A stretch of 64,000 nucleotides of DNA from Phormidium ambiguum IAM M-71 (lineage in GTDB: Bacteria > Cyanobacteriota > Cyanobacteriia > Cyanobacteriales > Aerosakkonemataceae): NCBI RefSeq assembly GCF_001904725.1, contig NZ_MRCE01000002.1:261303-325302 (forward strand). The letters are read 5' to 3'. Both the position numbers and the translations under genes were made by a program. Below the pieces are notes generated by a model, which had not been told where the DNA came from, did not search any database, and saw only the letters and a list, made by a program, of their open reading frames with translations. Shown piece after piece: positions 18,415-27,451 of this stretch. Each line of letters opens with the position of its first letter. The first letter of the stretch is position 1.

Positions 18415-20778
18415 TTAGTTTGCTAAATTTTTTTGTTTTTCGATTAAATCAATAATTTTATCGCACCGAAAATTGTGAGCTAAATCAGCAATCGATCGAC
18501 TAATATGGACGCATTCCGGGGGCATTTTTTCTAGCAAAGCAAAAATTTGTTCATTATCAACTGCATCCGCCGCTTGATATAATTCATCAATCCATTCTGA
18601 AGGCATTACTTGTAAACAGAATGGTTCGAGGTTATTAGATGAATCGATGTTGCCATTTGTTCTTTCTTCTCCCTTTAATGAAAATTTTGTAGATAATTTT
18701 TCTGCACTGGTTAATGATGAAATTGGATGCTCATAAATATAACGCACTCCTAAATATTCAGCCATTTTGTCTAAAATTACCTGTTCTCGGAATGGCTTAG
18801 CAACAAAATCATCACAACCTATTGATAGGATAACAGAACGTTCTTCATCAAAAGCACTTGCTGTTAAAGCAATAATAACTGTTTTCTGACCTTTTAATTG
18901 AGTTTTGATGTGTTTAGTAGCTTCATAACCATCCATTACTGGCATTCGCATATCCATCCAAATTAAATGAGGTTCCCAAGTTGACCAAATCTCTACTGCT
19001 TGCTGACCATTTTCTGCTTCCTGCACAGCAAAACCAATAGATGCTAATAATTTAACTAATAAAAGACGACTTTCTAAGCGATCGTCAACTACGAGAATTC
19101 GATATTCGGGTTGTTCAGGTTCTAAAGCAATTACTCGACGATTTTTTTCTGGAGCTTGAATCGGAGTTTGCTCAGCAATATTAATAGCAATATGAAATTT
19201 AAAAATAGTACCTTTACCAAGAGTACTACTAACAGTAATATCCCCCCCCATAAGTTGAATAAATTGGCGACTAATGGGTAAACCTAAACCTGTTCCTTCT
19301 TGCGATCGCCGACCTGCTTCAGTTTGAATAAATGGTTTAAACAAATTATCAACTTCTTCAGAAGAAATTCCGGCTCCTGTATCTTCAATTTCAAAAAATA
19401 AATAATTGTGGGAATACTCTGCATCTTGATTCCCCATATCTTCCGCCATTTTTATTCGTAAAGTTACGCCACCTTCTGTGGTAAATTTAATTGCATTTCC
19501 TAACAAATTAATTAATACTTGACGCAATTTGCTTTCATCTGTTTCTATATATTGTGGCAAGTTTGGAGCGCAATCAACAATTAATTGTAATCCTTTTTTG
19601 TTTGCCTGTAACTGTAACATTTCATCTAAGCTGTTTAACAAGCGATATAAATCAAATATATTTCGATCTACGGTTACTCTTCCTACTTCAATTTTAGACA
19701 TTTGTAAAATATTATTGATTAATTGCAGTAAATGTTCCCCACTGCGATTAATAATTCCTAATTGTTCTTGTTGCTCTGGTTTTAAAGCCAAATCACGTAA
19801 TAATAACTGAGTAAAACCTAAAATAGCATTAAGCGGAGTGCGTAATTCATGACTCATATTAGAAAGAAATTCACTTTTGGCACGATTAGCTTTATCAGCC
19901 GCTTCTTTTGCTTGTTGTAATGCTAATTCTGCTTGTTTTCGTTCAGTAATATCTTGACTAACAGAAATGACACAAGTTTCTCCACTAACTTCTATAATTT
20001 CTGCTGCTAGTAGTGCAGTTTTTATATCTCCTTCTTTAGTGCAAAAATCAAATTCAAAATTCCGAATTCTGCTGTTTTCTGAGAGTAATTGAAATAAACA
20101 GGCCCGATCGGATAAATTTACCCACAAACCCAATTCGATCGCTGTTTTTCCAATAATCTCTTTGCTGTTATAACCAACCATTTGGCAAAAAGCATCGTTA
20201 ACTTCAATATGGCAACCATCACTGAGCCTGGTAATAGTAATTGGATTTGGAGATGAGCGAAAAGCTTTGGCAAATTTTTCTTCAGAAAGACGTAATGCTG
20301 TAGTGCGTTCCTCAACGATACTTTCTAATTTTTGATTCATTCGTTGAAGTTGAGCATTTTGCTCAGCCAGCTGTTGCTCCAAAAAATAACTATGTACCGC
20401 TTCTTTTACAGTTAATTTTAAATCTTCTGATTGCCAAGGTTTGGCAATATAACGATATAATCTAGCATATTTGATCGCATTTCCCACTGCTTCTAAATCT
20501 GCTTGACCAGTGAGCATAATTTTGAAGGTTTTGGGAATTAATTCATGAATTAATTTTAATAATTCATCACCTTTTAATTCAGGCATAATATAATCGCAAA
20601 TAACTAAGGGTATTTGGTAATTATCTGCTATTAATTCTTCAATTAACTCCAAAGCATCAGCACCATTTTCGGCAGTTTCAATTAAATAATCATTGCCTAA
20701 TATTGCTTTGAGTTCTATTTTTAAACTATCTAAAATTGTTGCTTCGTCATCAACACAAAGTATAATCGGCTTTTTCAT
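18415..20778 (-). CDS. Hybrid histidine kinase, REC-PAS-HisKA-HATPase-REC
   Basis: 787 residues. The N-terminal receiver (about 4-125, acceptor D62 in VICDYIMP) is of the subtype with LTGQAD and AKPW motifs, unlike the other N-terminal receivers but like the single-domain receiver gene just upstream. A coiled coil and PAS domain (about 168-285) lead to HisKA (H310), HATPase_c (EDTGAGI, EGTGLGLP) and a second receiver (WMDMRMP). The shared C-terminal tail (about 715-787) follows. The first receiver and PAS probably form the input. It begins 71 bases after the single receiver gene. Confidence 0.92.
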   Translation of the reverse strand: MKKPIILCVDDEATILDSLKIELKAILGNDYLIETAENGADALELIEELIADNYQIPLVICDYIMPELKGDELLKLIHELIPKTFKIMLTGQADLEAVGNAIKYARLYRYIAKPWQSEDLKLTVKEAVHSYFLEQQLAEQNAQLQRMNQKLESIVEERTTALRLSEEKFAKAFRSSPNPITITRLSDGCHIEVNDAFCQMVGYNSKEIIGKTAIELGLWVNLSDRACLFQLLSENSRIRNFEFDFCTKEGDIKTALLAAEIIEVSGETCVISVSQDITERKQAELALQQAKEAADKANRAKSEFLSNMSHELRTPLNAILGFTQLLLRDLALKPEQQEQLGIINRSGEHLLQLINNILQMSKIEVGRVTVDRNIFDLYRLLNSLDEMLQLQANKKGLQLIVDCAPNLPQYIETDESKLRQVLINLLGNAIKFTTEGGVTLRIKMAEDMGNQDAEYSHNYLFFEIEDTGAGISSEEVDNLFKPFIQTEAGRRSQEGTGLGLPISRQFIQLMGGDITVSSTLGKGTIFKFHIAINIAEQTPIQAPEKNRRVIALEPEQPEYRILVVDDRLESRLLLVKLLASIGFAVQEAENGQQAVEIWSTWEPHLIWMDMRMPVMDGYEATKHIKTQLKGQKTVIIALTASAFDEERSVILSIGCDDFVAKPFREQVILDKMAEYLGVRYIYEHPISSLTSAEKLSTKFSLKGEERTNGNIDSSNNLEPFCLQVMPSEWIDELYQAADAVDNEQIFALLEKMPPECVHISRSIADLAHNFRCDKIIDLIEKQKNLAN

Positions 20779-20849
20779 AGTTTTCCTTAGCTTTAAAGTA
20801 GTCTTTCTCCTTGCTTTAAATTAATTAGAACATCTTGCCTTAATGCAAT

Positions 20850-21245
20850 CTATATCTTTTCCAATCCAGACTTGATAGTTTCAATTAATTCTTGACTACT
20901 CCAAGGCTTATACAAACAATTGTGTAATGCTGCTTTTTCCTTAGCACGTTGAATAGCAGTTTCATCAGCTTGTCCAGTCAACATTACTTTAATAATTTTT
21001 GGATATTTTTGATGTACTCTAATTAAAAATTCATCACCTTTAATCCCTGGCATTAACCAATCAGAAACAATTACTAAAATATCAGTTTCTTCTGCTTGTA
21101 ATTCTTCAATAATCTCTAACGCTTCGTCAGCACTTTCGGCTACTTCATAAATATAGGCATCGCCGAATTCTTTTTTCAGTTGAATTTTTAAACTGTTTAG
21201 TACAACTGCTTCATCGTCAACACACAAGATTGCTGGTTTAGACAT
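20850..21245 (-). CDS. Single-domain response regulator
   Basis: 131 residues, only a receiver: D10/D11, phospho-acceptor D62 in IVSDWLMP, and K in YKPW near the C-terminus. With no output domain it may act as a phosphate shuttle or bind a partner kinase, as CheY-type and Spo0F-type receivers do. It is closest within the window to the N-terminal receiver of the next gene (shared LCVDDEA start and LTGQAD motif), which suggests local duplication. Confidence 0.93.
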   Translation of the reverse strand: MSKPAILCVDDEAVVLNSLKIQLKKEFGDAYIYEVAESADEALEIIEELQAEETDILVIVSDWLMPGIKGDEFLIRVHQKYPKIIKVMLTGQADETAIQRAKEKAALHNCLYKPWSSQELIETIKSGLEKI

Positions 21246-21293
21246 TGTATTTACTCCTTAATCAAATTACATTTAGCTAATCCAAGTAACTTA

Positions 21294-22730
21294 CTAACTG
21301 TTAGTAGCAAATGGTAAAGTTACAGTAAAAGTAGTTTGTCCCGGAATACTTTCTACAGAAATGTTTCCTTCGTGTTTTTGAACTATTTTTTTGACAATAT
21401 CCAATCCTAAACCGCTACCTTCTCCTGCTGGTTTAGTCGTAAAAAAAGGTTCAAAGATTCTTGGCATAATTTCCGCAGGAATCCCCTTACCACTATCAGT
21501 TATACTAATCAATAAATTATCGCTTTCCTGACTCACATTAATAATCAAATGTCCTTTATACTCCATTGCTTGAATTGCATTATGGATCAAATTTGTCCAC
21601 ACTTGGTTTAATTCATCAGGGTAACATAAAAAAGGTGGTAAATTAGATTCATAATTTCTGGTGACTTCAATGCCATGTTTTAGTTGATTATTATAGAGAG
21701 TTAAAACTGTTTCTATGCCTTCTACGATTTGCGATCGCACTTTTTCGCCTGAGTGATCGTAACGGGCATAATTTTTTAACGCAAACACAACCTTTGCCGC
21801 TTTTTCAGTTGCAGTTCTAATCGTATCGGTGCTTTTTTGAATACTTGCTACTTGATAAGCTTTATCTAATATTTGCAAGCCATTTTCATCTTGCAACAAA
21901 GGTATTAAGTTAGAAACGCGATCGTAAATTCCTAAATCCACTAAAGTATCAGCAATAGTATCACTATTACTAATTTTTTCCGTTTCTAATTCTTGAATTA
22001 AGAATTTCTTTAACTGACGCTTTTCTTTACTAGATAAACTAGTCTTTTGGTCGTTGGATCTTTGTAATATCTCCAAAAAATATTTTTGATATTCTGATGT
22101 CAAAGAATAGTAAAAATCTGGAAACTCTAATAAGTTATCTTTTAAAAAATCGGCAATATTTTCAACAGACGAACGAATAGCACCCAAAGGAGTATTAATT
22201 TCATGGGCGATTCCTGCCACCAGTTGACCTAACGCAGCCATTTTTTCTGATTGAATTAACTGTTCTTGTGTATTCTTTAGTTGTTTAACAATTAATTCTA
22301 ACTCCTGATTTTTATTAATGAGGCTTTTTTGTAACTGACGAATTGCTAAATGGGTTTCCACTCGCATCAAAACTTCTTCTACTTGAAAAGGTTTAGTAAC
22401 ATAATCTACCCCACCGATTTCAAAAGCTTGCACTTTATCCAACACATCATCTAGCGCACTAATAAAAATTACCGGAATTTCTCGCGTTATTTCATTTTCT
22501 TTTAATTTTTTACATACCTCAAAACCACTCATTTTCGGCATATTAATATCTAGTAAAATCAAGTCAGGTGGTATAGCACTCGCGCCTGATAATGCTAGTT
22601 CCCCATCCATAACAGGACGAACTTTATATCCTTTTTCAGTTAACATTCCTACTAAAAGGCGCAGATTAGCTGGAGTATCATCAACAACCAAAATATTAGC
22701 CTTATAATTTTTATTGTAATCAGAATTCAT
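21294..22730 (-). CDS. Receiver-histidine kinase
   Basis: 478 residues. The receiver is about 10-130 (acceptor D61), followed by a coiled coil and a HisKA domain of a different subtype from the neighbouring hybrids: H176 in GIAHEINTPL, with a long helical insert (about 195-290). HATPase_c has N-box NLIHNAIQA, G1 DSGKGIP and G2 GEGSGLGLD, so it should be active. There is no C-terminal receiver, so its phosphate must go to its own receiver or one in trans. It lies 16 bases downstream of the membrane sensor kinase and 48 upstream of the single receiver. Confidence 0.92.
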   Translation of the reverse strand: MNSDYNKNYKANILVVDDTPANLRLLVGMLTEKGYKVRPVMDGELALSGASAIPPDLILLDINMPKMSGFEVCKKLKENEITREIPVIFISALDDVLDKVQAFEIGGVDYVTKPFQVEEVLMRVETHLAIRQLQKSLINKNQELELIVKQLKNTQEQLIQSEKMAALGQLVAGIAHEINTPLGAIRSSVENIADFLKDNLLEFPDFYYSLTSEYQKYFLEILQRSNDQKTSLSSKEKRQLKKFLIQELETEKISNSDTIADTLVDLGIYDRVSNLIPLLQDENGLQILDKAYQVASIQKSTDTIRTATEKAAKVVFALKNYARYDHSGEKVRSQIVEGIETVLTLYNNQLKHGIEVTRNYESNLPPFLCYPDELNQVWTNLIHNAIQAMEYKGHLIINVSQESDNLLISITDSGKGIPAEIMPRIFEPFFTTKPAGEGSGLGLDIVKKIVQKHEGNISVESIPGQTTFTVTLPFATNS

Positions 22731-22746
22731 AACGGTTTTTTCCTCC

Positions 22747-25521
22747 TTAACTTGCTGAAATTAAATCCAAGATTTTTTCATAATCAAAATTCTCCAGATA
22801 ATGTTTAATTGATTTAGCGACACTAGGATTATCCCGAGCAATTTCTGCAACTATTAGATTAGCCGAATCTAAATCTATATTAATTATTGATTGTTTTAGG
22901 TTCATGAGTAATGGTACAGGAATATGCTGTAAGTCAGTTGGCTTCAATACATAGTTATTAACCTCAGAAAATGAAGATGAATCATCTGTTTGATTCTGAT
23001 AAATATAGCGTACTCCAATATGGCGATTCATAATTTCAAAAATCTCGGCTTCCCGGAATGGCTTACGTAAAAAGTCATCACAACCTGCTGATAAAACTAC
23101 TGTTCTTTCCTCTTCAAAAACACTGGCGGTAACGGCAATAATGACGGTAGATTTACCTTTAGGAGTTGCTTTAATAAGTTTAGTAGCAGTATAGCCATCC
23201 ATAACTGGCATTCGCATATCCATCCAAATTAAATGCGGTTCCCATGTTTCCCAAATAGCGATCGCTTCTTTACCATTACTTGCTTCTTGCAACGCAAAAC
23301 CTAAAGGATTTAGTAATTTCATTAAAAGTTGGCGATTTAACTCTTTATCATCAACAATTAAAATTCGGTATTGCGGTTGATTTGGCTCTAAAGCTATAAC
23401 TTGGAAAGTACGATTAGTAGCGGTAATTTCTACACTATCAACAACTTTAGCTTGAATATAAAAATTAAATACTGTTCCTTTACCTACTTGAGAATTAACG
23501 CTGATTTCTCCACCCATTAATTGTACAAATTGTTGGCTAATAACTAAACCTAATCCAGTACCTTCCTGCGAATCTTTGCCTGTTTTAGTCTGGACGAAAG
23601 CTGTAAATAAATGTTTTAATTCGTCTGATTCAATACCTGAACCCGTATCTTCAACTTCAAAATAAATCTTGATTTTTTCATTTACGGTTTCTTTTTCTGG
23701 CTCAATTGATTGCCAGTTCAAATTTTCTAATGATACTCTGACTGATACACCACCCTCTTGAGTAAATTTGATCGCATTATTTAATAGATTAATTAAAATT
23801 TGGCGTAACTTCACTTGATCTGTAGAAATGTACTGGGGTACTGTTGGATGAATGTCAAATACTAATTGTAACTTTTTATCATCAGCTTTTAAATTAAACA
23901 TATCTTCTACATCATTGAGCAACCGATAAAGATCGAAATTATTTTCGCTTAAATGTACTCGTCCTGCTTCAATTTTAGACAAATCTAAGATATTATTAAT
24001 TAGTGTCAATAAGTATTCCCCGCTTCGCAGAATAATTCCTATATTTTCTCTTTGTTCTGAGTTGAGATTGGTTTGGCGGCTGAGAATTTGCGAAAATCCT
24101 AAAATAGCATTTAAAGGCGTTCTCAATTCATGACTCATATTAGCCAAAAATGTGCTTTTGGCTTGGTTTGCTACTTCAGCTGCTTCTTTAGCTTTAATTA
24201 GTTGCGATGTACGTTCTGTCACTCTTTGTTCTAAAGTAGTGAAGGAATCTCTCAACTGATTAGCCATCGAATTGAAAGATTTCGCTAGTTCACCTAGTTC
24301 GTCAGAACGTTCTATTTCTATAGTTTTTTCCCAATCTCCTTTGGCAATATCTTTAGCGGCTGTATTTAAGCGCAAAATTGGTTTAGTTACCCAGCGAGTT
24401 GTCAAAATACCAGTAATTATAGCTAATCCTAAAGCTCCAACAGATAACAGTATTGTGATGCGGTTATTTGCATCAATTTGTTCCATAAAATCTGCTTGGG
24501 GAACGACAACTACAATTAACCAATCTAAGCCTTTACCATCTTGAAATGGTAAAATTTTGACAAATTTTTGATTACCATTCAGATTAAAGTTTACTTGTTG
24601 AGGTGACTTAATTTGGTTCAATAGTTGAAAGTTATCTAACAAATGTTTAGCTGTTGATTTAGTTAATAAATTGTTGCTGTTTTCGGCTCGGATTAATTCT
24701 CTACTTTGGTTTGGTTTAATAATGAAAGGTTGTTCTTTGGTAGAAGTTGCTAACAAAATACCATTTCTTTCAATAATAAATGCTTGTCCAGTTTTGCCAA
24801 TTTTTAAACTATTGAGAAAATCTCCAATATGATCTAACCGTAAAGCAGTAGTTAATACACCTTCTAATTGATTTCCTTGGGGATTAAAAACTGGTTCTGC
24901 TGCACTAATTAATAAGGTAGGTTCTAAAATAGAAATAAAAACATCACTCCAGGTTGTTTTTCCTGTTTTTGCTGCATTTTGGTACCACGACCAATTACGA
25001 GGATCGAAATCCCCAACAGTTTTTGCGGCAACCGAAGTCCGATCGCCATTTTTATTAGTATTATAAGAAATAAAATTATTATTAACCGCCGTTCCCGCAA
25101 TATTAACCATTAAATTACCATTAGACATTCTTTCCCCAGAACGATACTCTCCGGCGCTATTAGCTAAACCAGTAAAATTAATGTACGGATATAACTGGAC
25201 TTGATGCCAAAGAAACTTTTCCCAAGCATCCAAATTTTTCATATTTAAATAACCCAATCTAATCATATCAAGCTTATTTTCATTGATTAAATGAGGCGTT
25301 CTTACATATACTTCGAGGTTCTGCTTGACTCGATCGCCTACTTCATTCATCAATTGACTAGCTAAGTCATTAACTGCTTCTTGACCATTTCTAAACGAAA
25401 GGTATCCCACTATTCCCACAGCACCAAGAATTTGCAGAACAAAAGGAACTATTAACACAGTCCTTAAAGGAACATTTCTCCCAACTTTATTCACCCAGCG
25501 ATCGATAGATTTAATTAACAT
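22747..25521 (-). CDS. Membrane hybrid kinase, Cache-HAMP-HisKA-HATPase-REC
   Basis: 924 residues and the first gene of the cluster. Transmembrane segment 1 is about 21-43. An extracytoplasmic double-Cache-type sensor (about 50-345, with the WYQNAAKTGKTTWSDVF segment) is followed by transmembrane segment 2 (about 353-376) and HAMP (from 378). Then come HisKA (H464), HATPase_c (EDTGSGI, EGTGLGL), a receiver (acceptor D768 in WMDMRMP) and a C-terminal helical tail (about 850-924). It is the only cluster member that can sense the outside directly, probably a small ligand in the periplasm. It is a plausible head of the phosphorelay. Confidence 0.93.
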   Translation of the reverse strand: MLIKSIDRWVNKVGRNVPLRTVLIVPFVLQILGAVGIVGYLSFRNGQEAVNDLASQLMNEVGDRVKQNLEVYVRTPHLINENKLDMIRLGYLNMKNLDAWEKFLWHQVQLYPYINFTGLANSAGEYRSGERMSNGNLMVNIAGTAVNNNFISYNTNKNGDRTSVAAKTVGDFDPRNWSWYQNAAKTGKTTWSDVFISILEPTLLISAAEPVFNPQGNQLEGVLTTALRLDHIGDFLNSLKIGKTGQAFIIERNGILLATSTKEQPFIIKPNQSRELIRAENSNNLLTKSTAKHLLDNFQLLNQIKSPQQVNFNLNGNQKFVKILPFQDGKGLDWLIVVVVPQADFMEQIDANNRITILLSVGALGLAIITGILTTRWVTKPILRLNTAAKDIAKGDWEKTIEIERSDELGELAKSFNSMANQLRDSFTTLEQRVTERTSQLIKAKEAAEVANQAKSTFLANMSHELRTPLNAILGFSQILSRQTNLNSEQRENIGIILRSGEYLLTLINNILDLSKIEAGRVHLSENNFDLYRLLNDVEDMFNLKADDKKLQLVFDIHPTVPQYISTDQVKLRQILINLLNNAIKFTQEGGVSVRVSLENLNWQSIEPEKETVNEKIKIYFEVEDTGSGIESDELKHLFTAFVQTKTGKDSQEGTGLGLVISQQFVQLMGGEISVNSQVGKGTVFNFYIQAKVVDSVEITATNRTFQVIALEPNQPQYRILIVDDKELNRQLLMKLLNPLGFALQEASNGKEAIAIWETWEPHLIWMDMRMPVMDGYTATKLIKATPKGKSTVIIAVTASVFEEERTVVLSAGCDDFLRKPFREAEIFEIMNRHIGVRYIYQNQTDDSSSFSEVNNYVLKPTDLQHIPVPLLMNLKQSIINIDLDSANLIVAEIARDNPSVAKSIKHYLENFDYEKILDLISAS

Positions 25522-25632
25522 AATTTATTCACTGCAATTCACTTAATTAAATAGCTAATCTCTGAGACGCTTATCCCAAAGGATATTAGTCTCTTTTAAA
25601 ATTTTAAAGGTAAAACTTCCTAAAGATAAAAG

Positions 25633-25664
25633 ATTATAATAAAAATTTTTTCTCTGACCCATAG
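25633..25664 (-). promoter_or_regulatory. Possible promoter of the signalling cluster
   Basis: A perfect TATAAT lies on the minus strand at 25638-25633, about 110 bases upstream of the first cluster gene. No good -35 was found at the proper distance. The rest of this 156-base gap is AT-rich with no other feature. Confidence 0.3.
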
Positions 25665-25677
25665 CTTGCCACAATAC

Positions 25678-26334
25678 TTAATCATTAATTGCTAAACTGC
25701 GCCACAAGTAGCGACAAGCAAGACTACGGTAAGGTTGCCATTTTTGGGCTACTTTTTCAATGGTTTTGGGATCTGGTAACGTATTTAAGTTGTATAGTTT
25801 GGCGATCGCACTACGGATTCCTAGATCGTTAACAGGTAAAATATCAGGTCGATGTAAATGGAAAATTAAAAACATTTGTGCTGTCCATTTCCCAATCCCT
25901 TTAACTTGCGTTAAACTTTCAATCACCGCCACATCTTCCATTAACGCCAATTCTGGCAATGTTGGTAATCCTTGCTCAATTTTTAATGCTAAATCTTTTA
26001 AATAAATTATTTTAGGACGAGAAATCCCGACACTGCGGAGTACTTCATCTGGAGTTTCCAAAATAGCTCGAGCAGTTAATTGCCGATCGGACTGTTGATA
26101 CAATAAAATGAACCTTTGAAAAATCTTTGTCGCTACTTTAGTAGAAATTTGTTGAAAAATAATCGCTTGACAAAGTGCAGTTAATAAATCTAACTCTTCT
26201 TGATAGTAAGTCAACTCCAAATTATCATAACTAATTCGCTCAATTACTGTCGCCAATATAGGATCGCTTTGCTTTAAAAAAATCACACCGGGGACAATTT
26301 CCATACTTGCTTTTAAATAGTTGTACTTAGTCAT
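25678..26334 (-). CDS. DNA-3-methyladenine glycosylase, AlkA-like HhH-GPD protein
   Basis: 218 residues of the HhH-GPD base-excision superfamily. The helix-hairpin-helix is VKGIGKWTAQ (about 144-153), and the catalytic aspartate is D170 in LPVNDLGIR. The N-terminal AlkA domain is absent, as in short MAG/YfjP-type enzymes. No iron-sulfur cysteine cluster follows, which argues against MutY/Nth. It should remove alkylated purines from DNA. The start is ATG 26334; M11 is an alternative. It is separated from the signalling cluster by 156 bases and reads in the same direction, with no functional link evident. Confidence 0.88.
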   Translation of the reverse strand: MTKYNYLKASMEIVPGVIFLKQSDPILATVIERISYDNLELTYYQEELDLLTALCQAIIFQQISTKVATKIFQRFILLYQQSDRQLTARAILETPDEVLRSVGISRPKIIYLKDLALKIEQGLPTLPELALMEDVAVIESLTQVKGIGKWTAQMFLIFHLHRPDILPVNDLGIRSAIAKLYNLNTLPDPKTIEKVAQKWQPYRSLACRYLWRSLAIND

Positions 26335-26410
26335 AACATAAATAAACAGCGCCTTTCCAACAAAATCAGAACAGCGCTGTTATATTTTAAATAATTTCTG
26401 AAAGCATAAT

Positions 26411-26764
26411 TTACTGCTTTCTTTCGATCGCAACCGTTAAATTAGCAACAGTTGCTGCTACAGCTACTACCGCCGCAGCGAAAGGAAAGACAACTGTACC
26501 CACCACTAAGCTAGGAACACCGACTAACAGAGGAACTTCTGTCAAAACTCGACCTTGTTTATTTTTAATGACCACGTAACGATCCTCTGTTTTGCCAACC
26601 ACATTTTTGTAGAAATTCTTTACGGTGTCGCGGTTAAATTTCACTTCTTCCACCCGCACTTTTTCTGCTGTATTCTCAGTAACGGTTTCACCTGTTTCCA
26701 CAGTGGTTGTTTCAACTATTACAGTTGGTGCTTGGTCTTCAATTTTATCGAATTGTGCGTTCAT
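26411..26764 (-). CDS. DUF4342-like small membrane protein
   Basis: 117 residues. An acidic, Thr/Val/Glu-rich N-terminus (about 1-40) is followed by a conserved-looking block EVKFNRDTVKNFYKNVVGK, then VVIKNKQGRVLTEVPLLVGV and a hydrophobic stretch (about 82-108). This order matches the DUF4342 layout as I recall it. Function unknown. The start at 26764 lacks a clear ribosome site. A large hairpin lies 73 bases upstream in the 5' region. Confidence 0.7.
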   Translation of the reverse strand: MNAQFDKIEDQAPTVIVETTTVETGETVTENTAEKVRVEEVKFNRDTVKNFYKNVVGKTEDRYVVIKNKQGRVLTEVPLLVGVPSLVVGTVVFPFAAAVVAVAATVANLTVAIERKQ

Positions 26765-26836
26765 TTTTGGCGTGTAGGTTTAACCCACTCAAGAATTCAA
26801 TTAATTCAATCATGCCTGTTTCTAGAATGAAAATCA

Positions 26837-26874
26837 GTGGGAAAACCACACTCTTGAGAGTGGTGTTTTCCCAC
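26837..26874. repeat. Long near-perfect hairpin
   Basis: A 17-base arm at 26837-26853 pairs with 26858-26874 apart from two adjacent central mismatches, leaving a 4-base loop. It lies upstream of the DUF4342-like gene and could sit in its leader. Alternatively it is a dispersed palindromic repeat. There is no U-run on either side. Confidence 0.6.
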
Positions 26875-27347
26875 CCAAGAAAAATTTATTTATTGAGTTT
26901 GCAGGAATCAGGAGAGGGATTAAATTAAAAAACTAAATTAAATTTGGTTATTCACTATTTTTGTAATATTTATTACTCAGTATTAAGAGTTGCAAAAAAT
27001 TACGAAAACATTAAAGATTATCGGGGCGGTTTTTACAATCGGATTATCTGTAAAATACTTAATTTATCGGCAAAACTCTCTCCTACCCTCTAATTGACTG
27101 CGTAAGTTCTAAATATAAAAAGATACAAACTAAAAATTTTAAACTTTATTTAATCTTTAAGTACGATCGCCACCGGAATGAAAACCTCATCAAATCCTCA
27201 AACCCTTGTGGTATTGGAAGTATAGGCTTTGGAAAATTCCTGGGAAACCAGTAATAAATTCAAGGTTTGCAGTGACCTATAAAAGGTGATTGTGTGAAGT
27301 AAAATTAACAGCGATCGATTGAACGATCGAGTTTTAATAAGTTAATG

Positions 27348-27377
27348 TTGACAAAATACTCTTAGTCAAAAGATATT
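27348..27377 (+). promoter_or_regulatory. Putative promoter of the PBP/DUF4912 gene
   Basis: TTGACA (27348-27353) is followed after 17-18 bases by AGATAT/GATATT (27371-27377). The predicted transcript start is near 27384, about 68 bases before the preferred GTG. Confidence 0.4.
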
Positions 27378-27451
27378 AACTTACAGGTTATCGCCATTTT
27401 TTATTTTGGTTGTTCCCTGTCAAGTTTTTTAGTATACAAAGGGTTAGAAAA

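Larger units (their letters stand above)
26765..27451. other. Long intergenic region between divergent genes
   Basis: About 690 bases with no convincing coding frame on either strand. It holds a near-perfect long hairpin (26837-26874), an AT-rich stretch, two CGATCG elements around 27311-27330, and a promoter-like pair at 27348-27377. Nothing else was recognised. Confidence 0.6.

Noticed and set aside
26555-26928. Plus-strand frames opposite the DUF4342-like gene
   Set aside because: Antisense shadows with no start signal; the minus-strand frame has the family motif.
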